Shown piece after piece: positions 54,637 through 63,537 of a stretch of 64,000 bases of DNA. The DNA comes from Aporhodopirellula rubra. GTDB taxonomy: Bacteria > Planctomycetota > Planctomycetia > Pirellulales > Pirellulaceae. The notes under the pieces were generated by a model, which made no database searches, was not told the DNA's origin, and worked only from the letters and a program-made list of their open reading frames with translations. Each line of letters starts with the position of its first letter. Within the stretch, counting starts at the first letter, position 1. A program made the translations under genes and the position numbers. The stretch covers positions 1 through 64,000 of the forward strand of contig NZ_JACHXU010000030.1 of the NCBI RefSeq assembly GCF_014192335.1, given 5' to 3'.

Positions 54637-55548
54637 ATGATGTTTGCGCGTCTGCAGAATTGTGTTGTGTTCCTCTTTCTAGTTTCGGCTGCGTTCAGTC
54701 CGCTGGCATCGATCGGAACGGCCGGCGACACGGTCGCGGTGGCTGATGGCGGAAGTGCGGAAGCGGTGGCACAGGCGACGATCGAAGATTCTTTTATTTA
54801 CAAACAGGTCGAACACGAGAGCAAACCACGGGACTTGCGGATCGACTGGACGCGTCCTTCGGATTGGCAGGCGGGTGGCTCTCGCGGTGCGGTCGTGTTC
54901 TTTCATGGCGGAGGTTGGGTCGGCGGCGAACCAGGCCCGTTCGCGAAGCACAGCCAAGAACTCGCCAAGTTAGGTTTGGTGTGTTTCCGTGTTGAGTACC
55001 GGCTACTCGATAAGAAGGGAACCGCGCCGCCGGATGTCTGCATCGCCGACGCCCAAGACGCGTTTCGATTCGTGCGAGGCAATGCGAAACGATTCGGAAT
55101 CGACCCGAACCGGATCGCAGCGGGCGGCGGTTCGGCGGGCGGGCACTTGGCCGCGTATCTCGGCATGATGGACGACGAGATTGTCGAAGGTGTTTCGAGA
55201 AAACCCAACGCGCTTCTGTTGTTCAATCCCGTTTACGACAACGGGCCTGGTGGTTGGGGAACCAAACGCGTCGCAGATCAATACCAGGAGTATTCACCGG
55301 CACACAATATCACGGCCGACGATCCTCCGGCGATCGTGTTTTTAGGGGACAGTGATCGGTTGATCCCCGTAACGACGGCCGAACGATTCCAGCGACTCAG
55401 TCGCGAAGCGGGCCTGAAGAGCGAGTTGAGAACCTATGCGGGACAACCGCATGGGTTTTTCAACGTCAATCGGTCCGGCGGTAAGTACTACCGCGAGACA
55501 CTCGGCGAGACGATCACGTTTTTGCGTGATGCCGGATGGATGAACTAA
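54637..55548 (+). CDS. Secreted alpha/beta-hydrolase (esterase/lipase, BD-FAE-like)
   Basis: 303 aa from MMFARLQNC, with a signal peptide to about residue 30 (VVFLFLVSAAFSPLASIGTAG). The oxyanion motif is FHGGGWVGG, the nucleophile is GGGSAGGHLA, the acid is FLGDSDRLIP, and the histidine is GQPHGFF. It is probably an esterase on acetylated or feruloylated sugars, similar in design to the hydrolase half of the esterase-DUF1080 fusion 14 kb away. It stands alone, 180 bases downstream of the DUF58 gene. Confidence 0.88.
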   Translation: MMFARLQNCVVFLFLVSAAFSPLASIGTAGDTVAVADGGSAEAVAQATIEDSFIYKQVEHESKPRDLRIDWTRPSDWQAGGSRGAVVFFHGGGWVGGEPGPFAKHSQELAKLGLVCFRVEYRLLDKKGTAPPDVCIADAQDAFRFVRGNAKRFGIDPNRIAAGGGSAGGHLAAYLGMMDDEIVEGVSRKPNALLLFNPVYDNGPGGWGTKRVADQYQEYSPAHNITADDPPAIVFLGDSDRLIPVTTAERFQRLSREAGLKSELRTYAGQPHGFFNVNRSGGKYYRETLGETITFLRDAGWMN

Positions 55549-55564
55549 CGACAAACGCGGACGG

Positions 55565-56308
55565 TTAAGCGGCGCGTCGTGTTTGTTCCGAACCGGTTTG
55601 GCGAGTCGTCCACTTCCCGGTCGTGTTGGTCAACACGGTCGTTGCCGAATGGGTGACTTTGCCGAGGAATGAGGCGAGTGCTTCGGAGTTCGTTTCGTCG
55701 GTTTTCGCGTCGACGAGGATCAGGTCGATCGCGCCGAAACGGTGGGCGACGTTGACGAGCCCGCGTCCGACCGACTCGGGGAAGATCACAGGGCGAATGG
55801 CCAGTCCGGCGAGTTGGCGGTGGTAGTCACGCATCGCGACGTCACCGCTGCCGAGTTCAAACTCATCGATCACGATGGCTTTGACAACACCTTGCTCGAT
55901 TCCCGATTGATCGAGCATTGCGAGGATCGCGGGCATTCGGGATCCGTCGCCGACACCGATTTCGAGAATGCTGGTCGGTTGTTTGTCGCCGACGATCTTC
56001 AGCAGCGCATCGTGTTCGCCACGCGAGAGCATCGACAGGACGCTGCGTTTGGGCGGTGTGATCTGCGGTGCAGGGGCGGCAGGTTTCGCTTCGGCGACAA
56101 CCGGAGCGGCCGGACGCGATGCGGTTCGGCGGGTAGCTGGTTTCGCTTTCGCCGGCGCGGTTGGTGCCGTCGATGCGACCGCGACCTCAGCCGCCTGACG
56201 CGGTGCTGCGGGTGCGGCCGGTTGTGCCGCAGTGGTCTCTGGATTCGCGGTCGTGTCCGAGTTCTCGGAACGCCCGCATAGTGAATTCCAAATCTTTCTT
56301 AAAGACAT
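55565..56308 (-). CDS. SAM-methyltransferase-like protein with Ala/Pro-rich linker
   Basis: 247 aa from MSLRKIWNSL. The first ~80 residues are a low-complexity Ala/Pro/Thr linker. The rest has ILEIGVGDGSR near 115, the glycine-rich SAM-binding loop of class I methyltransferases, then VKAIVIDEFELG and IDLILVDAK, matching the later strands. It is short for a complete methyltransferase and no substrate can be assigned, so it may be a degenerate member. A start at 56338 is possible. It is convergent with the hydrolase and divergent from the subtilase. Confidence 0.7.
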   Translation of the reverse strand: MSLRKIWNSLCGRSENSDTTANPETTAAQPAAPAAPRQAAEVAVASTAPTAPAKAKPATRRTASRPAAPVVAEAKPAAPAPQITPPKRSVLSMLSRGEHDALLKIVGDKQPTSILEIGVGDGSRMPAILAMLDQSGIEQGVVKAIVIDEFELGSGDVAMRDYHRQLAGLAIRPVIFPESVGRGLVNVAHRFGAIDLILVDAKTDETNSEALASFLGKVTHSATTVLTNTTGKWTTRQTGSEQTRRAA

Positions 56309-56632
56309 CGCTGTCGCACCCTGACTTGTCGCTCCCACCGGACTTATACACCGCCAAGGGCGCGAGTCATCGCGCGTGCCGCCTGGCTACCCACTTCTTT
56401 CGGAACACCCTGACCACGGACTCAAACCTCTTGATGCAGGGTCCGGTTGGGCAAGATCGGTAAGTCGAAACGTCGTTTGTTGTCGTATTTCACGCGACAA
56501 ACGCTCAAAACGTGTACTAGGTTTCAACGGAAGAACCGCGCGGATTGGAATCCACTGAATGATCCGTTCCGGTTGTAACGATATCTCTCGTATTGTGTCG
56601 AATCGGCACGTGGGGACTCGACGGCGTCAGGC
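56309..56632. other. Divergent region between methyltransferase-like and subtilase genes
   Basis: 324 bases without a gene. An inverted repeat is listed separately. I see no clear promoter element for either gene. Confidence 0.5.
56474..56503. promoter_or_regulatory. Inverted repeat CGTTTGT-N16-ACAAACG
   Basis: Perfect 7-bp arms, with an alternative inner pairing TTGTCG/CGACAA. It lies in the divergent region, 130 bases upstream of the subtilase ATG. It may be an operator or a hairpin; evidence is positional only. Confidence 0.3.
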
Positions 56633-59092
56633 ATGAAATCTCGTACGACCGCTACATATTCCGCCAACCATGGAATCGAACTTGCGCCCGCAGGCATCGA
56701 GAGTTGCGAGCCACGTTTAGCGTTATCGGCCAGCATGATGGGGGCCTGGCTCGCGCCCTTGGCAGATCCCTTTTCCGATCCGTTGACTGATCAGGCCGTC
56801 GATCTTCAACCTGAATTCTCGGCACCCTGTCCCGCGGACGCATATGCCGTCGGCCATGACGCCGGTGGCTCCGCGTTGCCCGTCTCGACCGCAGACTTTC
56901 CGCTCTCGATCGCGCCTGCGGTTTTGACGCCAAACACCTACGGATCGACGCTCAACGATCTCGATCAAGCATTCGCGCAGTCGGCGCTGAATGGCGCCGA
57001 TGGATCGGGCAGCAGCCTGATGGAGCAGTCAGCGCGGATCGGGGCATCGAGCGGATTCGACGGGGCCGGGCAAACGATCGCCGTGATCGACTCGGGAATC
57101 GCATACGATCACCACGCGTTCGGATCGGGATACGGCACCGGGACGCGAGTCGTCGGAGGTTGGGACTTTGCCGAAAACGATGCTGACCCCTACGACGACG
57201 CACCGGCCGGGTATCACGGATCGCACGTGGCAGGTTTGGCCAGTGGAGTGGCGACGACCCTCGACGGCGACACGTTCCGTGGCGTTGCTCCGGGAGCGGA
57301 CATCGTCGCACTGCGTGTGTTTGATGACGCGGGTGCCGGAAACTTGGCATGGATCGAGCAAGCGTTGCGATGGGTGCACGACAACCAAGACGCGTTTGAA
57401 TCTCCGATCACGACGGTCAACTTGTCTCTCGGTACGGAACTGAACGATTCCAACCGCGACGGAGCGATGGCGATGCTCGAAGACGAATTGCAGATGCTCT
57501 ATGAAGACGACATCCTCGTTTTCGCGGCGGCCGGAAATTCGCAGGCGACACTCGATCCGGCCTCCGATGACCTGATGTATCCCGCGTCGAGCCAGTGGGT
57601 GTCCGCGGTCGGTTCGGTCGATACGAACGGAAACCTCAGTGGATTCTCGCAACGCGAAGAGGGCATCTTTGCTGGTGAAGGGCAGCAATTGACGAGCGCC
57701 GTGCCGGAGCACGTGCGTGGCTACGACGGTTACGTGAACGACTACGCATCGCTCAGTGGAACGAGCATGGCGAGCCCGCAAGTCGCGGCCGCATCCATGT
57801 TGGTGCGTCAAGCGATGCAAGCAGCGGGCATTGAGGCGACCTCGGAGAGTATTCTCGAACGGCTCGAGTCGACCTCCGTCACGCATACCGATTCGTCCAC
57901 GGGGCTGACCTACCGAACACTCGATATCGAAGCGGCCGTCGACTTTGGTGACCTCGCCGGTGGTGGCGGCAACGAAGGCGAACCCGACGGCGGTGGATCA
58001 ACGGTCGAGACACCAACGACTATCGACGGCTACACCAGCGGTAACGACTCGGATGAATTAGTTCTGGATCTCCGCGACTTGATCACCAACAGCGGATCGC
58101 AAATCGACGGTGATGTTTGGTTGAGCGACGAGGCCGGACGCTACTTGCTCGATGCGGGCACGACCTCAACGGCATCGAATCCGATCGTGATTGATGCGGG
58201 TGCGGGCGGTGACACGATTGAAATATTGGGGTCAACCGGATCCGAACAGCTCACGCTGCGTCCTTCGAGTGGAGCGAACGGCGGGCACTCGTTGTTGACG
58301 TTTCCAGGCGGAGTGATCGAACTGCGTGGTTTTGAAAACGTGAGTTTCGTCAGCGGAGGCGGACAGGACCGCGTCACAATGTACGACTCCGACGGCGACG
58401 ATGTGTTGCGATCGAACGAGCATTCGGCTCAGTTCAGCGGCCGTGGGTTCGACTTCCAGTTGGAAGGCGTCAATAAACTGTACGTGTACGCGACGTCGGG
58501 AGGAAACGACACGGCGCACTTGAGTGATTCGGTGCACGACGATCAGCTCGTCATCCGGCCTCAATTCAGTTCGATGCGTGGCGGCGATCAGTTCCAAGCT
58601 GCGTTTGGTTTCGAGCGAGTGTTTGCGTACGCGGAAGCAGGCGGGCATGACACCGCAGACCTGGGCGATAGCTCAGTAAATGATGTGATGTCGATCGCGC
58701 AAACGCGTTCTCTCATCAGCGGTGTCGGTTATCGCGCGAGTGCCTCAGGGTTTGAAGACGTTGTCGCGACCGCGTCACGTGGCGGCGAAGATACCGTGCG
58801 AATCTACGTGGACAGCCCCGACGGAAGTTGGCACACGAGTGAATCGTTGACGCAGTGGACCGGTGCCGATGGGACGAGTCGCATCGCTCGCGGGTTTGAA
58901 CGCAGCGAAGCGTTCGAGCAATTCGAGACCGTGCCGGTCGGTGCCAGTGCGTTGGCGGCGCAGGCGATCGTGCCGCAATCTCAGACGCTGGCGAACGAAT
59001 CTACCGTTCCGATGCGATCCCTCGATGACCTCAAACGTGATGCCGACGATCACCTTCGCGGGCTCCGCCAATTGTTCGAAGCCTACGAGTGA
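56633..59092 (+). CDS. Subtilisin-family (S8) serine peptidase with C-terminal repeats
   Basis: 819 aa. The N-terminus has CEPRLALSA near residue 25-33, resembling the LEPR-xLL motif that planctomycetes place before exported surface proteins; no ordinary signal peptide is seen. The S8 domain has D153 (VIDSGIAYD), H198 (HGSHVAG), the oxyanion Asn (AAAGNSQ) and S378 (SGTSMASPQ), so the catalytic triad is complete. After ~440 there is a Gly-rich linker, then GG-x-D-T-type repeats of 47 residues at 576-716. It is probably a secreted or surface-bound protease. It is divergent from the methyltransferase-like gene. Confidence 0.92.
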   Translation: MKSRTTATYSANHGIELAPAGIESCEPRLALSASMMGAWLAPLADPFSDPLTDQAVDLQPEFSAPCPADAYAVGHDAGGSALPVSTADFPLSIAPAVLTPNTYGSTLNDLDQAFAQSALNGADGSGSSLMEQSARIGASSGFDGAGQTIAVIDSGIAYDHHAFGSGYGTGTRVVGGWDFAENDADPYDDAPAGYHGSHVAGLASGVATTLDGDTFRGVAPGADIVALRVFDDAGAGNLAWIEQALRWVHDNQDAFESPITTVNLSLGTELNDSNRDGAMAMLEDELQMLYEDDILVFAAAGNSQATLDPASDDLMYPASSQWVSAVGSVDTNGNLSGFSQREEGIFAGEGQQLTSAVPEHVRGYDGYVNDYASLSGTSMASPQVAAASMLVRQAMQAAGIEATSESILERLESTSVTHTDSSTGLTYRTLDIEAAVDFGDLAGGGGNEGEPDGGGSTVETPTTIDGYTSGNDSDELVLDLRDLITNSGSQIDGDVWLSDEAGRYLLDAGTTSTASNPIVIDAGAGGDTIEILGSTGSEQLTLRPSSGANGGHSLLTFPGGVIELRGFENVSFVSGGGQDRVTMYDSDGDDVLRSNEHSAQFSGRGFDFQLEGVNKLYVYATSGGNDTAHLSDSVHDDQLVIRPQFSSMRGGDQFQAAFGFERVFAYAEAGGHDTADLGDSSVNDVMSIAQTRSLISGVGYRASASGFEDVVATASRGGEDTVRIYVDSPDGSWHTSESLTQWTGADGTSRIARGFERSEAFEQFETVPVGASALAAQAIVPQSQTLANESTVPMRSLDDLKRDADDHLRGLRQLFEAYE
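58358..58780 (+). repeat. Three tandem 47-residue coding repeats in the subtilase
   Basis: Units of exactly 47 residues start at 576 (GGQDRVTMYD), 623 (GGNDTAHLSD) and 670 (GGHDTADLGD). A fourth partial unit begins at 717 (GGEDTVRIYV), and a looser copy precedes them (GGDTIEILGS). The DNA copies are diverged, so the repeat is old. The GGxDT pattern recalls calcium-binding or beta-roll repeats. Confidence 0.8.
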
Positions 59093-59201
59093 ACCCATCA
59101 AACGAATTGATCCGCGCCGCTGTGAATCAGCGACACGGATCAATCATGTGGTCTCGATAGTTCTACGCCGCGAGTTCTACGCCGCGAACCGCGATCGAAT
59201 T

Positions 59202-62117
59202 TTATTCCGGTTTCGGAAGGTTCGCAAAGTCGCCCGCAATCGCGGTGACGAGTTTGTCCGGGTTGATGAACTTCCGGATCGCTGCGTTGACGTCTTCAAC
59301 GGTCGCGTCTTGGATTTGTTGCTCATGTTTGGCAACGTCGGCCAACGTGCGGTCAGTGAACATCGCCATCAACAGCATCGATGCGAGCGCTGGATCGCCG
59401 GTGCGTGAGATCCGAGCGGCCTGCAGGTAAGACTGTTTGGCGGCGTCGAGTTCTTCCTGCGTGACACCCTCTGCGATCAATCGATCGATTTCTTCACGGA
59501 TCACTTTCAGCAACTTGTCTTTGTTGGCCGGATTCGTGATTGCGTAGATCGTCAGGTCAACCCGGTTGTCTTTCGGACGCGGGCTCACGCCGGAGCGAAC
59601 GCCGTACGACAATCCTTCTTGTTGACGAACGCGATCAGCCAAACGACTGCTGAGCGAACCGCCACCGAGGATGAAGTTGCCGAGCGTCAGTGCGGCGTAC
59701 TCGGGATCGAGATCCGAGAGAGCGTACTGTTGGCTGCTGTACATGAACGCGTTGGATTTATCAGGCGTTTCGAGGGCTTCGAAATGACCGGGCGTGTCCG
59801 GGTGAGCGGGGCGATCGATTCGCACGTAAGGTTGATCCGTCGTCCAGCCTTCGAGTTCGGATTGGAACGCCTTTAAGACGTCGGCGGGTTCGAAGTTACC
59901 AACCACGGACAACTCACCGGCTTGGTTGCCGAGGTAGTCCGCATGCAGTTCGCGGATCTGTTCGATCGTGGCTTCTTCGTACATCGTGATTTCCTCGTCA
60001 ATGGTCATGACGTAACGGATGTCATCTTTGGTGTACGGCGACAGGGTGCGACGGACGTGCCGCGGGGCGACAACGCTCGGTTCAGATTGGCTCTGTTGCA
60101 AACTGGTGATGATTTGGCGACGAATCAGTTCGAGTTCCGTGTCGTCTAGACGCGGCGTCTTGAGCACGTCACCGACCAGTGCGATGACCTCATCGAGGTT
60201 CTCCTGTTTGGTCTTCACTTCGATTTGCAACAATCCCATCAGCGTGTAGACCGAGACATCAGCTTTCAATCGGGTGTATTCATCCTGCAGTTCTTGGTAG
60301 GTCATTTCCGTTGTCCCGCGGGCCATCAACAGCCCCAGCATTTCGACGGCGCCCATCCGATCTTTCAGGGTATCGGGGGTACCGAATCGAACCGTGAGTT
60401 TGAGCGAGACCGAATCACCACGCGTGCGTTTGGGGAGCAATGCGTAAGTCATTCCGCCGACCAAGTCACCTCGCAGAACGCGTTTCTCGATTACCATCGG
60501 ATCAGGATCGAAGCTCTCACCGGCTGCGACGGCGGCGCGGCCCTTGTAGTCTTTGAGCAGGATATTGAGGTCCGGCGATTCAGGAATGCTGACTCGGTCG
60601 GACTCGTCGCTCGGGATGAACAGCCCGACGGTGCGGTTGTTGCGAACCAAGTACTTCTTCGCGACTTCGCGAACTTGGTCGGCGGTCAGTGCTTCGACGG
60701 CATCCCGGTACAGGAAGTACAAACGCCAATCACCTTGGGCGGCCCAGTCGCTCAGCGTGACGGCGATTTTATCGGTGTCCGCGGACGCCATCTCTCGTTG
60801 TTTGAGAATTTGAGCTTTGGCCCGCTCGACTTCCGCATCCGTGATCGGTTGTTTGTCCCACGAGTCCTCGAGGATATCGAGCAGTTTCGTGCGGGCTTGT
60901 TCGAGCGATTGATCGACCGGCACTTCGGCCATGCACATCAGCAAGACGGGTTCACGAAAGCCGAATGCCATCGCATACACGCTGCTGGCGATTTCGGTCT
61001 CGACCATTTCTTTGTACAGGCGTCCGCTCGGTTCATCGCCGAGCACCACCGTGAGAGCTTTCGCGGCAGCGTAGTCGGGGTGGCTGCCGGCGGGGATGTG
61101 GTAGGCGGTTCCGACGCATTGGATGTCGCCGACGCGGCGAAGCACGACGGTTCGTTCGCCGTCTTTGGCGGGTTCAACGGTGTAGGTTTCGTCAATCGGT
61201 TTGGAGGGGACCGGAAGCGGTCCGAACGCGTTTTGGATGGTTGCCAATGCGTGATCAGGATCGAACTTACCGGCGACGATTACCATCACGTTGTCAGGAC
61301 GGTAAAACTTGCGATAGAAATTTCGCAGCTTGACGACGGGCACTCGTTCGATGTCGCTGCGGTTGCCGATTGTTGATTTGCCGTAGTTGTGCCAGTCGAA
61401 CGCGGCCGATTCGATCCGCTGCATCAAGACGCGGGTGGGTGAATTTTCGCCGCGTTCGAATTCATTACGAACGACCGTCATTTCGCTCGCGAGGTCTTCG
61501 CCGCGGATGAAACTGTTGACCAAACGGTCGGCTTCCAGGTTGACCGCGAACTCCAGGTTGTCTTCGCTCGCGGGAAGCGTTTCGTAGTAGTTCGTGCGAT
61601 CCATCCACGTCGTTCCGTTGAAACGGGCGCCGCGTTGGGTGAGGACTTTGGGGACCTCGGGGTGAGTCGGCGTGCCTTTGAACAGCATGTGTTCGAGCAA
61701 GTGAGCCATGCCCGCCTCGCCGTAACCCTCGTGTCGAGAACCAACGAACACGGTCATGTTTACCGTCACGACCTCTTTGCTCTCGTCCGGGAAAAGCAGA
61801 ATTTGAACTCCGTTGTCGAGTTCATATTGCGAGATCCCTTCGACGCTGCGGAGCATCTTCGGAAGGCTGTCGGTTGCGGCCACGTGGTCATCCTTGGCGG
61901 TTGTTGAGTCAGAAGTTTGCGACGTCTCGGTGGTTTCGGTTTCAGTTGCGGCGGCGGTCGCGCCATCGTCCGTTGACGAAGAGACGTCGGCGGCAAAAAC
62001 AATCGGGCTCACGGCGAACGCGAGACCAATCAGGATCGGCGCGAGGCCGGAGCGTGCGGCGACGCAAATTCGAGACGAGTGTGACCAAGATCGGGGCGGG
62101 GAAACGTGCCGGTTCAT
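59202..62117 (-). CDS. M16-family zinc metallopeptidase, double domain
   Basis: 971 aa with a signal peptide (LAPILIGLAFAVSPIVFAADV). A Thr/Asp-rich linker is followed by the first M16 domain, with the inverted zinc motif H139-LLE-H143 (AHLLEHMLFKGT) and the third ligand region NLEADRLVNS. The second M16 domain (about 550-960) has no HxxEH but keeps TYALLPKRTRGDSVSLKL and the LSSRLADRVRQQEGLSYGV segment, as expected for the non-catalytic half of pitrilysin-like enzymes. It should degrade peptides outside the cytoplasm. It stands alone on this strand. Confidence 0.92.
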   Translation of the reverse strand: MNRHVSPPRSWSHSSRICVAARSGLAPILIGLAFAVSPIVFAADVSSSTDDGATAAATETETTETSQTSDSTTAKDDHVAATDSLPKMLRSVEGISQYELDNGVQILLFPDESKEVVTVNMTVFVGSRHEGYGEAGMAHLLEHMLFKGTPTHPEVPKVLTQRGARFNGTTWMDRTNYYETLPASEDNLEFAVNLEADRLVNSFIRGEDLASEMTVVRNEFERGENSPTRVLMQRIESAAFDWHNYGKSTIGNRSDIERVPVVKLRNFYRKFYRPDNVMVIVAGKFDPDHALATIQNAFGPLPVPSKPIDETYTVEPAKDGERTVVLRRVGDIQCVGTAYHIPAGSHPDYAAAKALTVVLGDEPSGRLYKEMVETEIASSVYAMAFGFREPVLLMCMAEVPVDQSLEQARTKLLDILEDSWDKQPITDAEVERAKAQILKQREMASADTDKIAVTLSDWAAQGDWRLYFLYRDAVEALTADQVREVAKKYLVRNNRTVGLFIPSDESDRVSIPESPDLNILLKDYKGRAAVAAGESFDPDPMVIEKRVLRGDLVGGMTYALLPKRTRGDSVSLKLTVRFGTPDTLKDRMGAVEMLGLLMARGTTEMTYQELQDEYTRLKADVSVYTLMGLLQIEVKTKQENLDEVIALVGDVLKTPRLDDTELELIRRQIITSLQQSQSEPSVVAPRHVRRTLSPYTKDDIRYVMTIDEEITMYEEATIEQIRELHADYLGNQAGELSVVGNFEPADVLKAFQSELEGWTTDQPYVRIDRPAHPDTPGHFEALETPDKSNAFMYSSQQYALSDLDPEYAALTLGNFILGGGSLSSRLADRVRQQEGLSYGVRSGVSPRPKDNRVDLTIYAITNPANKDKLLKVIREEIDRLIAEGVTQEELDAAKQSYLQAARISRTGDPALASMLLMAMFTDRTLADVAKHEQQIQDATVEDVNAAIRKFINPDKLVTAIAGDFANLPKPE

Positions 62118-62383
62118 CTGATGGAAATCCGTTTGTGTTGCAGATCGAGCGTTACGCCGGCATTGTAACGTCTAGGCCACCGGGGCGACCATCACCCCAA
62201 ACCGATCGCGGACGTCGCAGGTGTTTAGCGGAGGCTGTTGTCTCCTTTTGCGGGCGTCTACGTGATGGCCTCATGCTGATCACGGGTCGTCACCGAGCGG
62301 GCTTCGGTTAGGATGGCTTCGCTAAAGATGAATTTCTGAATTTGACCTTCGAACCGACCTTCGACCGCACGGCTACGAAAAAG

Positions 62384-62824
62384 ATGTCCGACTCCGACCG
62401 CGTGCCACGCTTTCCCAACGATGTGGTTTCGCCCGCCAACCGAGCGGACGGAAATGAGGAACGCGAATGGCAACCCGTCATTGAAATCCGAGAGGATCAA
62501 TCATGCTCGGGGGAGTCGACGCTGAAAATAGTCTCGCGGTCGCAAGTCGAATCGGGAGAAGACTTTGCCGTCGAGGCTCTGATCGACGGACGGGTCGTAG
62601 CAATCTTTCGACACGCCGGTGATTGGTATGCGATGGATGGCATGTGTTCGCACCAAGGCGGCCCGCTCGCCGAAGGGGTGGTGCGTGACGGATGCGTGAC
62701 GTGTCCGTGGCACGGTTGGCAATACGACCTCGCGACAGGCATCCAAATGATCAACCGCCAACCGTTGCAGGAATCGTTCCCGGTTCGTCAACTCGAAGAC
62801 CGAGTCGAAATTTCGCTGACGTGA
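62384..62824 (+). CDS. Rieske [2Fe-2S] ferredoxin-like protein
   Basis: 146 aa from MSDSDRVPRF; an earlier frame start at 62342 adds 14 residues. The Rieske ligands are C88-S-H90 (MCSHQGGPLAEG) and C107-PW-H110 (CPWHGWQYD). This is the stand-alone, NirD/BphF-like type with about a 50-residue N-terminal extension that has no family match. It should carry electrons in the cytoplasm; no oxygenase partner lies nearby. Confidence 0.9.
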   Translation: MSDSDRVPRFPNDVVSPANRADGNEEREWQPVIEIREDQSCSGESTLKIVSRSQVESGEDFAVEALIDGRVVAIFRHAGDWYAMDGMCSHQGGPLAEGVVRDGCVTCPWHGWQYDLATGIQMINRQPLQESFPVRQLEDRVEISLT

Positions 62825-62894
62825 ATGCTCCGCGAGAACGACTCGCCTTTCCCCTTTCAAATCGTGACACCGACCGCCGAAAAAGTAGAACTGT

Positions 62895-63443
62895 ATGACT
62901 AACCCATCGAAATCACCGGCCTCACACCAATGTGAGTCGCCGGATTGTGGCTGCAGCAATGTCGACGTCAGTGCGGCGTTGCGGGTGGCGGTGATCACGC
63001 TGAGTGACACGCGAACGATCGACAACGATCCGAGCGGCGATCGCATCGTGGCGTTGCTCGAAGACGTCGGCCATCTCGTTGCCGAACGGATTGTGATCAC
63101 CGACGATGAGGGGCCGCTGCGTGAGTCGATCAAGGCGTTTGTCGCCGACGATTCGGTCGATGCGATCATCACGACCGGGGGCACGGGGATCGCCCCGCGT
63201 GACCTCGCCGTTGATGTGATCGAAGAGTTGCTCGACGTCAGTTTGCCCGGATTTGGCGAACACTTTCGCGCGATCTCGATCGCCGAGATTGGCCCCAAAG
63301 CGATGCTCAGTCGGGCGACCGCGGGCCGAATCGGTCAGGTCGTCGTGTTCGCTCTGCCGGGTTCGACGGGAGCGGTCACGACCGCAATGAATCACTGCGT
63401 CCTGCCGATCATCCGTCACGCATCGGCATTAGTAAAAGGCTGA
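62895..63443 (+). CDS. moaB: Molybdenum cofactor biosynthesis protein MoaB
   Basis: 182 aa of the MoaB/Mog fold. Typical parts are VAVITLSDTRTIDNDPSGD, IITTGGTGIAPRDLAVDV and ALPGSTGAVTTAMN. It adenylylates molybdopterin or supports that step in the cytoplasm. It has an unusual N-terminal extension with three cysteines (CESPDCGC) within the first 21 residues, which could bind a metal. It lies 70 bases after the Rieske gene on the same strand. No other moa gene is visible. Confidence 0.92.
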   Translation: MTNPSKSPASHQCESPDCGCSNVDVSAALRVAVITLSDTRTIDNDPSGDRIVALLEDVGHLVAERIVITDDEGPLRESIKAFVADDSVDAIITTGGTGIAPRDLAVDVIEELLDVSLPGFGEHFRAISIAEIGPKAMLSRATAGRIGQVVVFALPGSTGAVTTAMNHCVLPIIRHASALVKG

Positions 63444-63537
63444 TGCATCGATTCTCCGTCGTCGCCACCGTTGCTAGACGCAGAACCACCTGCGGACGAA
63501 TGCTGCCCTAGCGAACGCTGGCCTATCAAACGCCGGT

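Noticed and set aside
60225-61376. A 383-codon frame opposite the M16 peptidase gene
   Set aside because: Antisense shadow; the opposite strand carries a full family match with signal peptide and zinc site.
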